NCBI RefSeq assembly: GCF_937920985.1
Contig: NZ_CALDXR010000034.1
Span: 1 to 64,000 of the forward strand
DNA length: 64,000 nucleotides
Direction of reading: 5' to 3'
Origin: an uncultured Phascolarctobacterium sp.
Lineage (GTDB): Bacteria > Bacillota > Negativicutes > Acidaminococcales > Acidaminococcaceae
Shown here: one piece after another, positions 56,501-64,000 of the stretch
Numbering within the stretch: the stretch's first letter is position 1
How the letters are laid out: every line of letters begins with the position of its first letter
The notes under the pieces: model-generated
Databases searched by the model: none
What the model was told of the DNA's origin: nothing
Seen by the model: only the letters and a program-made list of their open reading frames with translations
Program-made: the position numbers and the translations under genes

Positions 56501-57302
56501 GTGTAAGCATGTACTGGAGGAAGCAGGCGAGCTGGAAAAATCAGGCTTGGATAAGCAGGCGGCCTGGAGACAGGCTTCGTATCGCGTGTTCGGTGATCCT
56601 CCGGGAGCACATGGCGCCGGTACAGGCGCTGTTTTAGAGGCGAAAAACTGGGAGACAATCGATGATATTGCCGCAGTATATACCAGATGGGGTGCGCATG
56701 CCTACGGCGAGGGCAGTGAAGGTACCTATATGCCGGAAACCTTTAAAAAGCGTATGGCGCAGATAGATATTACTGTGCAAAATGTTGACCACAGGGAATC
56801 TTCAATGCTCAGCGGCGATGATTATAATAATTATCGCGGTGGCATGATTGCAGCGGTGCGAAGCTATAAAGGCAGTATGCCACGCAATTACGTCAGTGAC
56901 AGCTCGGACCGGAGCAAGGTACAGCTGCGCAGCCTTACGGAAGAGCTGAAGCGTTGGTTCCGCGGCGAGGCGATGAATCCTAAACATATCGCAGGTATGA
57001 AAAAGCATGGCTATAAGGGTGCTGGTGATTTGGCAACGTATGTTGCCGTGAGCTACCAGTGGGATGCAACCAGCGATATTATGGAAGACTGGATGTATGA
57101 AAAGTATGCGGCCAAGTATGCCTTGGATAAGGATATGCAGCAATGGATGCAAGAGGTAAACCCGTGGGCGCTGCATCGTATTACCGAAGTTTTGCTGGAG
57201 GCAGAGCAGCGTGGTATGTGGCAGGCTAAGCCGGAAACAAAGCAGGCCTTGCAGGAGCTGTTTTTGTCGATGGAGGGAGAGCTGGAAGAGCGGGGAGAAT
57301 AA
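53586..57302 (+). CDS. CobN/BchH-like chelatase large subunit, copy 2
   Basis: The product has 1238 residues and is collinear with the copy at 39042. It keeps VGTHGNLEWLPGK near residue 530, GEGIQAKRRSAACLISYL, SGAPTSGGADLLPTGRNFY and the NPWALHRITEVLLEAEQRG end. Divergence between copies is spread over the whole length, so this is an old paralogue and not a recent duplicate. Two CobN-like proteins without any ATPase subunits (CobS/T or BchI/D types) could act on different metals or in opposite directions, or as ATP-independent dechelatases. It acts in the cytoplasm. Confidence 0.9.
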   Translation: MAEIIFVTNMEPHYVGMRDALNTIEDKEISNAVEVIQINDSEQWNGYWQQKLQGAGFFFCTWMGTGLSCDYLKKASAFLQQKKLCHLFDIIDPGDDKMDYGLQEEQKSLLKQYLACGGLKNYQNLCLYLVAAFTQQNTAYKLPEQLPWCGIYHPEFKHEFVELDEYLAKHYDSSKPTVGFIFSREDWLWQRLAYQNEIIKAIEAQNCNVIAVFSTTMPNEKIGAVSLATAFERFFYKNGRPCIDVLINPFVFSLTVTGFLKLQDLQHLGVPVLQVVNTYMPYKWWQQSMVGLTPNEVSYAVCMPEFDGALHSVPVSTNEEREDGTHYRMPLADRIDMLARKARKLAALRYKKPSDKKIAIVFHNYPPTNSNIGSAASLDSIESVRLLLEEMQKRGYKLDNIPPDSQTFVNDITAHATNDRRFISEALLETADGKLAKLDYASFYEQLPAKTQEQLLRDWGEAPGEVFRYGDVLIVPGMLNGNVFVTVQPPRGFGDDPGKIYHSPDCAPTHHYLGFYHWLRDIWGADAMIHVGTHGNLEWLPGKGNAMSNACYPDICTGDIPNIYPYWITCTGEGIQAKRRSAACLISYLSAPMSVSGTYEELADLENLLEEYCHFKNDAAAAAGMDSIKEMIRSKAAECNLDEDVPESEAVDFDDYIGKLHNFITDLKNMQISTGLHVLGVHPEGEELVEYLLALTKLDNGKVPSLMKNLAAMHGHDYYELMEHSEQMLADGSMTYGMLLDKIREQAREAILILQKNDFDAAKIKEVFSLSWANALQGEMRAKLLQSLTYICEHIAPSLLLTTLEQENTLNALNGKYIDPCPSGAPTSGGADLLPTGRNFYSIDPRCLPTKPAWEIGKQMAEDVIGRFIEEEGRYPESVGIILWATSNLRNHGQCVAEFLYLMGLRPVWQPGSQRVIDLEVIPLEELQRPRVDVTGRISGLFRDSMPGSVIWLDDAAQRIASLDEPTELNFVCKHVLEEAGELEKSGLDKQAAWRQASYRVFGDPPGAHGAGTGAVLEAKNWETIDDIAAVYTRWGAHAYGEGSEGTYMPETFKKRMAQIDITVQNVDHRESSMLSGDDYNNYRGGMIAAVRSYKGSMPRNYVSDSSDRSKVQLRSLTEELKRWFRGEAMNPKHIAGMKKHGYKGAGDLATYVAVSYQWDATSDIMEDWMYEKYAAKYALDKDMQQWMQEVNPWALHRITEVLLEAEQRGMWQAKPETKQALQELFLSMEGELEERGE

Positions 57303-57311
57303 ATTTTTTTC

Positions 57312-57342
57312 TTGACCGTATGAACAGTATATAGTTTAAAAT
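57312..57342 (+). promoter_or_regulatory. MerR-type promoter (19-bp spacer) for TonB receptor
   Basis: TTGACC (57312-57317), the 19-bp spacer GTATGAACAGTATATAGTT, and TAAAAT (57337-57342). The left part (GTATGAACA) is shared with the promoter at 62215. Confidence 0.85.
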
Positions 57343-57424
57343 AGTACGAGTTTGGTAATAGAACAGGACTATGAAAGATTAGCTGTTTTAAAACTAAATG
57401 TTTTTTGAAAGGATGTATGAGTAA

Positions 57425-59356
57425 ATGAAAAATGCAAAAGTTTTGAGTAACGCTATTTTGATGTCAATGCTCATGAGCACAAGTATGCTCTGGGGGGGAA
57501 CTGCATTAGCTGCTGAAGATGTTCAGGAATATGCGCTGGACACGATGGTTGTAACTGCAAGCAGAGTCGAACAAAAGGCATTCGATACGCAAGCTGATGT
57601 TACGGTTATTACGCGTGAGGATTTAGAGAAAAAGCATTATACTGATTTAGGTGATGCTTTAAAAGACGTACCGGGCGTAACCTTACAAAATTATGGCGTG
57701 ACTGGTGAAAACTATTCTTCTAACAGACTGTATATTAATGGTTCTTCCAATTTAGTAGTCTTAGTTGATGGTATGCGTGCTAACGTTAATGGTTCTACCT
57801 CTGGTGCTTTGTCTCCGTCAGAATATGCAAATCTGGACACTGTTGAAAGAATTGAGATATTGAAAGGTTCTGCTTCTACTCTGTATGGTGCTGATGCAGT
57901 TGGTGGTGTAATTAACATTATTACAAGAAAGCAAACAGAAAATGGTGTACGTACTTCTATAAGCGCAATTGGTGGTAGCTATAATCGTCAGACCTATAGA
58001 TTCATGAACCAAGGTAATGTAGATGGTACCTATTGGATGGTTGCTGCTCAGAAAAACCTGGCAAAAGATTTTAAAGATGCTGATGGTGATAAAATTTCTC
58101 ATAAGGTTGACAGCAAGGACTATAAACTGACATTAGGTCATAAATTTGGTGATAATGCTGATGTTACATTAAAATACAGCAAATATAAATCAGATTATGA
58201 AAGACCGGCGCAAGGTGGTTTATTACCACAGCTTGCTGACAGAAATAAAGGCAAAAAGGATATTGACAAATTATCCTTATCATGGCAACAAAAACTGACA
58301 GATGAGTTAAGCAACAGCATGGTTATTTATCGCAATACTAATAATCTTAACGATAGCTATAATAAACCTAGTAGTGTTTGGCTGATGGATTTAAAGACTG
58401 TTGGTTTTACTGACCAATTGACCTATAAAGTTGACAATAATACATTGATTGCCGGCTATGATTATTATAAGGATACTGTTAACGATTATTCTGCTTCTGG
58501 CGGTTCCAATAAATTTGCCGGAAAAAGCATTGATAATAAAGCATTCTTTATCCAAGATGAATTCAAATTTGCCAAATTCTTTAATATTACTCCTGGTTTG
58601 AGATATACTAAAACTTCTCAGTTCGGCAGCAATACCGCTAAGAGCGTGACTGTTGGCTATGATAATGAAAAAACTAATGTATATGCATCTTACAAAGAGT
58701 TCTTTGTTGCACCTAAAATTGCGGAATTATATTCTAAATATGGTGATCCGTCATTAAAGGCAGCAGATGGTAATACCAAGGAAATCGGTATTAAGCAACA
58801 GTTCGGTAATGACTTTACCGCAACCTTGAGCTACTTTAAAACCAAGGCTTCTAATATGATTGCTTATAATGGTGCAACAGGTCATTATGCTAATATTACC
58901 AGCGAGAATACCTATGGTTGGAATTTTGGCTTGAATAAGAAGTTTAGTGATAAATTCTCTTCCTATATCAATTATACCCACATCGATATAGCGCCGGAAA
59001 CTGCGAAGAAAAACAGTAACCGTGATGGCTATATCCCTAGAGGTGAATGGAAAATCGGTGCAGATTATACTTTAGATAAACTGAATGTAAATATGTTTGC
59101 GAAGGCTATTGTAAAACGTCCTGGCCGCATGGTAACACAAAGTACTGTGCCAGACAGCTTTAAATCCTTCTGGCTTTGCGATTTGAATGTAAACTATAAA
59201 GCTACAGATAATATTAAAGCATTCTTTAAAGTAAACAATCTCTTTAATAAGTTGTATACTGATCAATGCTACAATATGACTCCGCTTGATTCCAGCTCCA
59301 ACTGGTATCCGGCACCGGGACGTAACTTCCAAGTTGGTGTAGAATACACCTTCTAA
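57425..59356 (+). CDS. TonB-dependent outer-membrane receptor
   Basis: The product has 643 residues; ATG 57425 lies 11 bases after AAAGGA. A signal peptide (cleavage near TALA), the TonB box LDTMVVTASR, the plug motifs VLVDGMRANVNG and GADAVGGVINIITRK, and a barrel ending in VEYTF are present. It is monocistronic, between its own MerR-type promoter and a terminator at 59405-59433. It is a close paralogue of the receptor at 49804, differing most in the barrel loops, which suggests altered ligand preference. Confidence 0.92.
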   Translation: MKNAKVLSNAILMSMLMSTSMLWGGTALAAEDVQEYALDTMVVTASRVEQKAFDTQADVTVITREDLEKKHYTDLGDALKDVPGVTLQNYGVTGENYSSNRLYINGSSNLVVLVDGMRANVNGSTSGALSPSEYANLDTVERIEILKGSASTLYGADAVGGVINIITRKQTENGVRTSISAIGGSYNRQTYRFMNQGNVDGTYWMVAAQKNLAKDFKDADGDKISHKVDSKDYKLTLGHKFGDNADVTLKYSKYKSDYERPAQGGLLPQLADRNKGKKDIDKLSLSWQQKLTDELSNSMVIYRNTNNLNDSYNKPSSVWLMDLKTVGFTDQLTYKVDNNTLIAGYDYYKDTVNDYSASGGSNKFAGKSIDNKAFFIQDEFKFAKFFNITPGLRYTKTSQFGSNTAKSVTVGYDNEKTNVYASYKEFFVAPKIAELYSKYGDPSLKAADGNTKEIGIKQQFGNDFTATLSYFKTKASNMIAYNGATGHYANITSENTYGWNFGLNKKFSDKFSSYINYTHIDIAPETAKKNSNRDGYIPRGEWKIGADYTLDKLNVNMFAKAIVKRPGRMVTQSTVPDSFKSFWLCDLNVNYKATDNIKAFFKVNNLFNKLYTDQCYNMTPLDSSSNWYPAPGRNFQVGVEYTF

Positions 59357-59404
59357 TCAGCCCTTAACCTTATTCATATACACTTAACTCCTTTGAGAAA
59401 GGCG

Positions 59405-59433
59405 GAGCAGAGCAAAATCTGTTCTGCTTTTTT
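59405..59433 (+). terminator. Intrinsic terminator after TonB receptor
   Basis: AGCAGAGCA and TGTTCTGCT pair with small imperfections and are followed by T6. Confidence 0.65.
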
Positions 59434-59480
59434 CATATGCCAAACTGCTATAATTTGCCGGTGCCTGAGTCCGCTGACCG

Positions 59481-59489
59481 TGCTATAAT
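59481..59489 (+). promoter_or_regulatory. Extended -10 promoter for BtuF-like gene
   Basis: TGCTATAAT (TGN plus TATAAT at 59484-59489) without a good -35 box. It lacks the 19-bp-spacer layout, so this gene may be regulated differently. Confidence 0.5.
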
Positions 59490-59525
59490 AGCTATACCAA
59501 GGAAAACACAAAGGATGAAGAAAAT

Positions 59526-60485
59526 ATGCTAAAACAAAAATTCCAAAAGATAATAACAGCGTTGCTGCTGTGCCTGAGCTTACTTTTAATAGTTGCAGGC
59601 TGCAGCAGTAATAATGCGCAAAAATCGAACAGTACAGCGGCCTATACGGTTACGGATTCACAGGGGCATAAGCTGTATTTTAAAGAAAAACCACAGCGCA
59701 TAATATCGATGTCCATCAGTACGGATGAAATTCTTATTGACCTTGTTCCTGCCAGTCGCATCACTGCCTTTTCGCGGCTGGTGGATGATCCGGGGATTTC
59801 CAATGTCGTAGAGCGGGCGCAGAGTGTGGGCAGCAGAGTGGATGGCCAAAGCTCGGAGGCAATTATGGCGCTGCACCCTGATTTGATATTGATACCGGAT
59901 TTCGTCAAGCCGGAGGTAATTCAGTCACTGCGCGACATGAACCTGCAGGTTTATGTTTACAGAACACCCAAAAGTATGGAGGATGTACGCCAGTGCATAC
60001 GCTTCTTGGGTGCGGCTGTGGGCGAAAAGGAGCGCGGCGAGATGATGGTTGCCGCTATGGATGAACATCTGAAGAAGGTGCAGAAAAAAATAGGTAAAAT
60101 ACCTGAGGAAAAACAGAAGCGTCTGGTTTTCATGCGCAGCAACGGCGCTTACTACAGTCCGGAGGCTTCGTTTAACGATGTCTGCAGATATGCGCAGGTG
60201 CGCAATGCCTTGGAGGAGCTGCATTATGATAAGCCCGGCATCGTTAATCAGGAGGCCGTGGTTCAGCTCAATCCGGAGGTGTTTTTACTTGCGGGCTGGA
60301 ATTATGATGGTCAGCATGATCCGAAGCAGATGGAGGAGGAGCTGCTGAACAATCCCGGTTACCAGACTACGGACGCAGTGAAAAACAGAAAGGTCTATAC
60401 AGTGCCGGCGAAGCATGTGCTGTGCGTGTCGCAGTACATTGTCAACGCTGTAGAGGATTTGGCGGACGCTGTATATAGTGAATAA
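59526..60485 (+). CDS. BtuF/FecB-like substrate-binding lipoprotein
   Basis: The product has 319 residues; the lipobox IVAGC marks the lipidated Cys26. The mature region has the class III binding fold (PQRIISMSISTDEILIDL, ALHPDLILIPDF, YVYRTPKSMEDVRQCIRFLG). It is the fourth such lipoprotein in the window and most resembles those at 37001 and 52617. It is monocistronic, with a terminator at 60499-60537. Confidence 0.9.
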   Translation: MLKQKFQKIITALLLCLSLLLIVAGCSSNNAQKSNSTAAYTVTDSQGHKLYFKEKPQRIISMSISTDEILIDLVPASRITAFSRLVDDPGISNVVERAQSVGSRVDGQSSEAIMALHPDLILIPDFVKPEVIQSLRDMNLQVYVYRTPKSMEDVRQCIRFLGAAVGEKERGEMMVAAMDEHLKKVQKKIGKIPEEKQKRLVFMRSNGAYYSPEASFNDVCRYAQVRNALEELHYDKPGIVNQEAVVQLNPEVFLLAGWNYDGQHDPKQMEEELLNNPGYQTTDAVKNRKVYTVPAKHVLCVSQYIVNAVEDLADAVYSE

Positions 60486-60498
60486 AATTATCAATGAC

Positions 60499-60537
60499 GT
60501 CGGTGAGCGGTGAAATGCTGCTTGCCGACTTTTTTTG
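60499..60537 (+). terminator. Intrinsic terminator
   Basis: GTCGGTGAGCG (60499-60509) pairs with TGCTTGCCGAC (60519-60529) using several G-T pairs. T7 follows. Confidence 0.75.
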
Positions 60538-60550
60538 TTAATGTTGCCAA

Positions 60551-60596
60551 AATAGTTGCTAAACTTGTTGACTAATTGCCGAATAGTTGCTAAACT
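60551..60596 (+). promoter_or_regulatory. Promoter with direct-repeat operator for AlbA_2 gene
   Basis: TTGACT (60568-60573), 17 bp, and TAAACT (60591-60596). The 15-mer AATAGTTGCTAAACT occurs at 60551-60565 and again at 60582-60596, the second copy overlapping the -10 box. This is a likely operator pair. Confidence 0.65.
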
Positions 60597-60628
60597 ATAG
60601 ATAAATAGCAACAGAAGGGAAGAAAAAT

Positions 60629-62119
60629 ATGCAAACTGATGATTTGTGCAAGCTTGTTGACAAAATAAAGCATCTGCAATGTGAAATGCAAACAGTAGAG
60701 CTAAAGGCTGCCAACAAGGGCTGTCCTACACGTTTATACGATACATTGTCGAGCTTTGCCAATCAGGACGAGGGCGGCGTTATCGTATTCGGCATAGATG
60801 AAAGAAAAGGCTTTGATGTCGTCGGCGTTTATGATGCGCAGGATTTGCAGAAAAAGGTAACGGAACAGTGCAATCAGATGTCGCCGTGTGTGCGTGCTTT
60901 ATTTACTGTTTGTGAAATAGATGATAAGGTTGTAGTTTCGGCAGAGATTCCCGGTATAGATGTTGCAGAAAGACCATGTTTTTATCGTGGTACAGGCAGA
61001 TTGAAAGGCGCTTATATACGTGTGGGCGATGCTGATGAGCCGATGAGCGAGTATGAAATTTATAGCTATGATGCCTTTCGTAAGCGTATTCGCGACGATA
61101 TTCGCGAAGCAACGGGTGCGCGCAGAAGCTTTTTTGATGAAGAAAAGCTGGCTTGCTTTTTGCAGGCAGTAAAAAAAGACCGCAAAAATCTGGCTAAGCA
61201 TGTCAGTGATGAAGAAATCCTGGAGCTGATGGGTGTTACGGTAAACGGACAGCCGACGTTAGCGGGCGAGCTGTGTTTTTCTAAATATCCGCAGGGAGCT
61301 TTTCCACAGCTTTGCATTACGGCTGTTGCTTTGCCCGGCAATGAAATGGGCGAGCCCGGTTTGCAGGGCGAGCGCTTTATTGATAATGAGCGTATTACCG
61401 GCACGATAGATGAAATGGTAGACGAGGCGGTTGATTTTGTGAACCGCAACAGCCGCCACAGTACGATTATAGATAATAAGGGCAAGCGTGCGGACAGGGA
61501 TGAATATCCGCTGAAGGCAGTGCGTGAGGCGATTCTTAATGCATTGGTACATCGCGATTACAGTATTCACTCGGAAAACGTGCCTGTGCGTCTGGAAATA
61601 TATCGTAATCGTCTGGAGATTATTTCCAGCGGTGGCTTATATGGCAAGCTGACGCTTGATGCTTTGGGCAAGGTGCGGCCGGATACGCGCAACAGTGCGC
61701 TGGCGAATATTTTGGAGCTGCTGCATGTTACCGAAAACCGTTATAGCGGCATTCCGACCATTTATCACGAGCTGCAGAAGGCGCAGCTGCCACCGCCGGC
61801 TTTTTGTATCCGCCATGGCGAGTTTGTAGTTACCTTTAAGAGCAAAATTGCTCAGGTGTATGATATGCCTGCTGCTGGCTTTGGCGCTGTACATGAGGAA
61901 CAGGCGCAATATAATAGCAATCAGGCGGACAGCGTTGAAGAACGATTGTTGGCATTCTGTGCAGTGCCTCGCTCCAGACAGGAGATTATTGAATTCCTGG
62001 GCTTTTCGCGCTATTATTCCATGTCCAAAATTGTGCAGCCGTTGATTGACGTCGGAAAAATCTCTTTGACGCTGCCGGATAAGCCTAAAAGCTCCAAGCA
62101 GAGATATGTGAGAAAATAA
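60629..62119 (+). CDS. AlbA_2/HATPase_c_4-type ATP-binding putative transcriptional regulator
   Basis: The product has 496 residues. The N-terminal AlbA_2 domain (residues ~15-140; VELKAANKG, LSSFANQDEGGVIVFGID) is followed by a GHKL-type ATP-binding region around residues 295-400 with AVREAILNALVHRDYS. The C-terminus looks like a winged helix. Proteins of this kind are annotated as putative DNA-binding regulators or helicase-related. It starts with a good site (AAGGGAAG) and has a direct-repeat operator in its promoter, consistent with autoregulation. It is not obviously part of the tetrapyrrole set and may be an insertion. Confidence 0.88.
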   Translation: MQTDDLCKLVDKIKHLQCEMQTVELKAANKGCPTRLYDTLSSFANQDEGGVIVFGIDERKGFDVVGVYDAQDLQKKVTEQCNQMSPCVRALFTVCEIDDKVVVSAEIPGIDVAERPCFYRGTGRLKGAYIRVGDADEPMSEYEIYSYDAFRKRIRDDIREATGARRSFFDEEKLACFLQAVKKDRKNLAKHVSDEEILELMGVTVNGQPTLAGELCFSKYPQGAFPQLCITAVALPGNEMGEPGLQGERFIDNERITGTIDEMVDEAVDFVNRNSRHSTIIDNKGKRADRDEYPLKAVREAILNALVHRDYSIHSENVPVRLEIYRNRLEIISSGGLYGKLTLDALGKVRPDTRNSALANILELLHVTENRYSGIPTIYHELQKAQLPPPAFCIRHGEFVVTFKSKIAQVYDMPAAGFGAVHEEQAQYNSNQADSVEERLLAFCAVPRSRQEIIEFLGFSRYYSMSKIVQPLIDVGKISLTLPDKPKSSKQRYVRK

Positions 62120-62132
62120 CATATGCTATGAT

Positions 62133-62165
62133 AAGCAGGACGGATTTATTCTGTCCTGCTTTTTA
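62133..62165 (+). terminator. Intrinsic terminator
   Basis: AAGCAGGAC (62133-62141) pairs with GTCCTGCTT (62153-62161), followed by a T-run. Confidence 0.85.
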
Positions 62166-62214
62166 ATATAAAAGCGTAATGACTCTTAGTAAGAAAAATA
62201 ATTTAATAAAACGC

Positions 62215-62245
62215 TTGACTGTATGAACACTATACTGTTTAGAAT
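62215..62245 (+). promoter_or_regulatory. MerR-type promoter (19-bp spacer) for TonB receptor
   Basis: TTGACT (62215-62220), the 19-bp spacer GTATGAACACTATACTGTT, and TAGAAT (62240-62245). The spacer edges form a dyad, ACTGTAT...ATACTGT. Confidence 0.85.
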
Positions 62246-62335
62246 TAACGAAGCATAGTTGCTGGGGCTGCGTTATGGCAGGCTTTTTTGTGAATTATAT
62301 TGCTGAGTATGGACTGTAAAGGAAGGATGAGTATT

Positions 62336-64000
62336 TTGAAGAAGATCAATTATCTTGGCAGCGCAGTGATGCTGTCTGTTTTATTGGGTGGAGTTACGCC
62401 TGCTGCTTTTGCAGACAGTATGCCGGAATATTCTTTGGATACAATGGTTGTTACGGCAAGCCGCACAAGTGAAGAAGAATTTAAAGCAAATGCAAATATT
62501 CAAGTAATTACACGCAAGCAGATAGAAGAACGTCATTTTGACAATATTAGCCAAGCTTTGAGAGATATTCCTGGGGTATTTATTGCACATTATGGTTCTA
62601 ATGGAGAGGGTTCTATTTCTAATAACCTTTATATTAATGGCTCTTCTAATGTTGTTGTTTTAATTGATGGACAACGCGCAAATATTAATGGTAGTTGCGG
62701 TACTGCGGGAAAAATGGCTTTAGCCGAAATTAGCAATATGGAAGGTGTTGAAAAAGTAGAAATTTTAAAGAGTTCTGCGTCTACTTTGTATGGTTCTGAT
62801 GCTCAAGGTGGTGTTATTAATATTATCACAAGAAAAATTAAAGATGGTGAGTCAAAAAGTAAAATAACGGCTATAACAGGCAGTTATGATAGAGAACAAT
62901 ATAACTTCTCGCATAGTGGTAGTAAAGATGGGTTTTATTGGAATATTTCTGCTCAAAAGAAACGTACGGGAGACTATAAAGACGGATGGGGTAGAAAAAT
63001 TGTAGATAAGTTAGATGCTACAAATAATACATATAAAATAGGGAAACGTTTTAATGATAATGCAGAGTTGTTTGTAAATTATATGACATATAAATCTGAT
63101 TATGTTATCACTAATAGTGGTTGGAGTGCACCTGACATTACACCTGGTACAAGAAATAATTCACGTTTTGAGACTGTTTATAATCAAAAAGTTAATAATA
63201 ATTTAGAAAACAACTTATCTTATTTTAGAAATAGAAACAAGGGACAGGAAAAGGATTATTTTAAAGTCAATGACTTTACTACAGAGGGTTTTAGTGATCA
63301 ATTAACTTACAAAGATGGTAAACATACTATAGTAAGTGGCATTGATTATTATAGGGATAAAGTTAATTTGTATAAAAATAAATCCGCTAACACAAGCGGT
63401 GTGAAAATTAGCAACAAATCATTTTTTGTGCAAGATGAATGGACATTTAATGATAAATGGAAATTCACTAGCGGCTTAAGAATGGACGACCAATCTAGAT
63501 ACGGACGTGCAAATACACCTAGCTTTGTTTTGGGTTATAGTCCTAGCGATAAAATTAATGCTTATTTAGGTTATAAACGTTTCTTTACAGCGCCTTACAT
63601 AGCTCATTTGTATAGCGCTGTTTATGGTAATCCTGATTTAAGAGCAGAACGTGGTACCTCGTTAGAAGCTGGTATGAATTTCATTATTGATGATACAACT
63701 ACTGGTAGCTTAAATGTTTTTAAACGCGACTCAAATGATGCTATGGCTTATGATGCTACACCTACTGCAACTCATCCAAAAGGACAATATGTAAATATTG
63801 CTCAAGAACATGCAAGAGGTGCTTCTTTAAGATTAAACAAAATCTTAGGAAATGGTTTCAGTGCTAATGTTGGTTATAACTATTTATATATTAAGCCAGA
63901 TGCCGGCAAAGCACCTAACAGAAATGGTGCAATGCCAAGAAGTAACTTTAATTTAGGTATGAATTACAACAGCAGTAAATTTGATGTAGATTTAGCAGGT
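62336..64000 (+). CDS. TonB-dependent outer-membrane receptor, 3' end beyond window
   Basis: The frame is open from TTG 62336 (preceded by AAAGGAAGGA at 62318-62327) to the window edge, 555 codons without a stop. The N-terminus is a signal peptide (MKKINYLGSA..., cleavage near AAFA), then the TonB box LDTMVVTASR. The plug follows, with VLIDGQRANING and GSDAQGGVINIITRK, then most of a barrel. It is a paralogue of the receptors at 49804 and 57425. Expected full length is ~640 residues, so about 85 residues are missing only because the window ends. The MerR-type promoter at 62215 drives it. Confidence 0.9.
   Translation, partial: MKKINYLGSAVMLSVLLGGVTPAAFADSMPEYSLDTMVVTASRTSEEEFKANANIQVITRKQIEERHFDNISQALRDIPGVFIAHYGSNGEGSISNNLYINGSSNVVVLIDGQRANINGSCGTAGKMALAEISNMEGVEKVEILKSSASTLYGSDAQGGVINIITRKIKDGESKSKITAITGSYDREQYNFSHSGSKDGFYWNISAQKKRTGDYKDGWGRKIVDKLDATNNTYKIGKRFNDNAELFVNYMTYKSDYVITNSGWSAPDITPGTRNNSRFETVYNQKVNNNLENNLSYFRNRNKGQEKDYFKVNDFTTEGFSDQLTYKDGKHTIVSGIDYYRDKVNLYKNKSANTSGVKISNKSFFVQDEWTFNDKWKFTSGLRMDDQSRYGRANTPSFVLGYSPSDKINAYLGYKRFFTAPYIAHLYSAVYGNPDLRAERGTSLEAGMNFIIDDTTTGSLNVFKRDSNDAMAYDATPTATHPKGQYVNIAQEHARGASLRLNKILGNGFSANVGYNYLYIKPDAGKAPNRNGAMPRSNFNLGMNYNSSKFDVDLAG

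Overview
The window looks like a chromosomal segment of a diderm Firmicute of the class Negativicutes, probably a gut anaerobe. Outer-membrane proteins (autotransporters and TonB-dependent receptors) sit beside Firmicute-style features: strong AGGAGG ribosome sites, frequent TTG/GTG starts, intrinsic terminators with T-tracts, MerR regulators and Rpn/AAA_14-type accessory genes. No rRNA, tRNA, phage or CRISPR array is visible. I cannot name the species.

Region 1 (1-27356): three giant autotransporter genes with passengers built of repeated beta-helix modules. The first lacks its 5' end and carries an in-frame TGA. The second lies behind a cobalamin riboswitch and terminator, and is followed by a YbjN-like small protein and a BtuB-like TonB receptor. 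It contains a ~1.1-kb near-perfect internal duplication. The third has its own start and a barrel very like that of the first.

Region 2 (27511-30990): two minus-strand accessory genes (AAA-ATPase-like/PDDEXK_9, and AAA_14/DUF4143). Short iterated repeats and a 67-bp direct repeat bracket the second gene. A 40-bp displaced fragment of the first lies beyond it.

Region 3 (30996-64000): a metallo-tetrapyrrole, most likely corrinoid, locus. Nine promoters share a -35 box, a 19-bp dyad-like spacer and a -10 box, the architecture of MerR-activated promoters. Three MerR-type regulators are encoded among them. The promoters precede: a CbiZ-like amidohydrolase; two related small repeat proteins; a seven-gene operon (NifH-like, NifD-like, NifK-like, BtuF-like lipoprotein, FecCD permease, CobN-like chelatase subunit, SPASM radical SAM enzyme); a nitrilase-family hydrolase; a second BtuF-like lipoprotein; a second operon (TonB receptor, nitrilase paralogue, BtuF-like lipoprotein, second CobN); and two more TonB receptors, the last running off the window. 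A fourth BtuF-like lipoprotein gene has its own extended -10 promoter. Rpn-like and AlbA_2-type genes and a probable small RNA are interspersed.

Working model (inference): TonB receptors and lipoproteins capture a tetrapyrrole, the permease imports it with an ATPase encoded elsewhere, and CbiZ, the nitrilases, CobN proteins, radical SAM enzyme and nitrogenase-like reductase modify or demetallate it. Nitrogenase-like reductases and CobN/BchH proteins are known tetrapyrrole enzymes, but this combination with uptake genes under one promoter type does not match a pathway I know.
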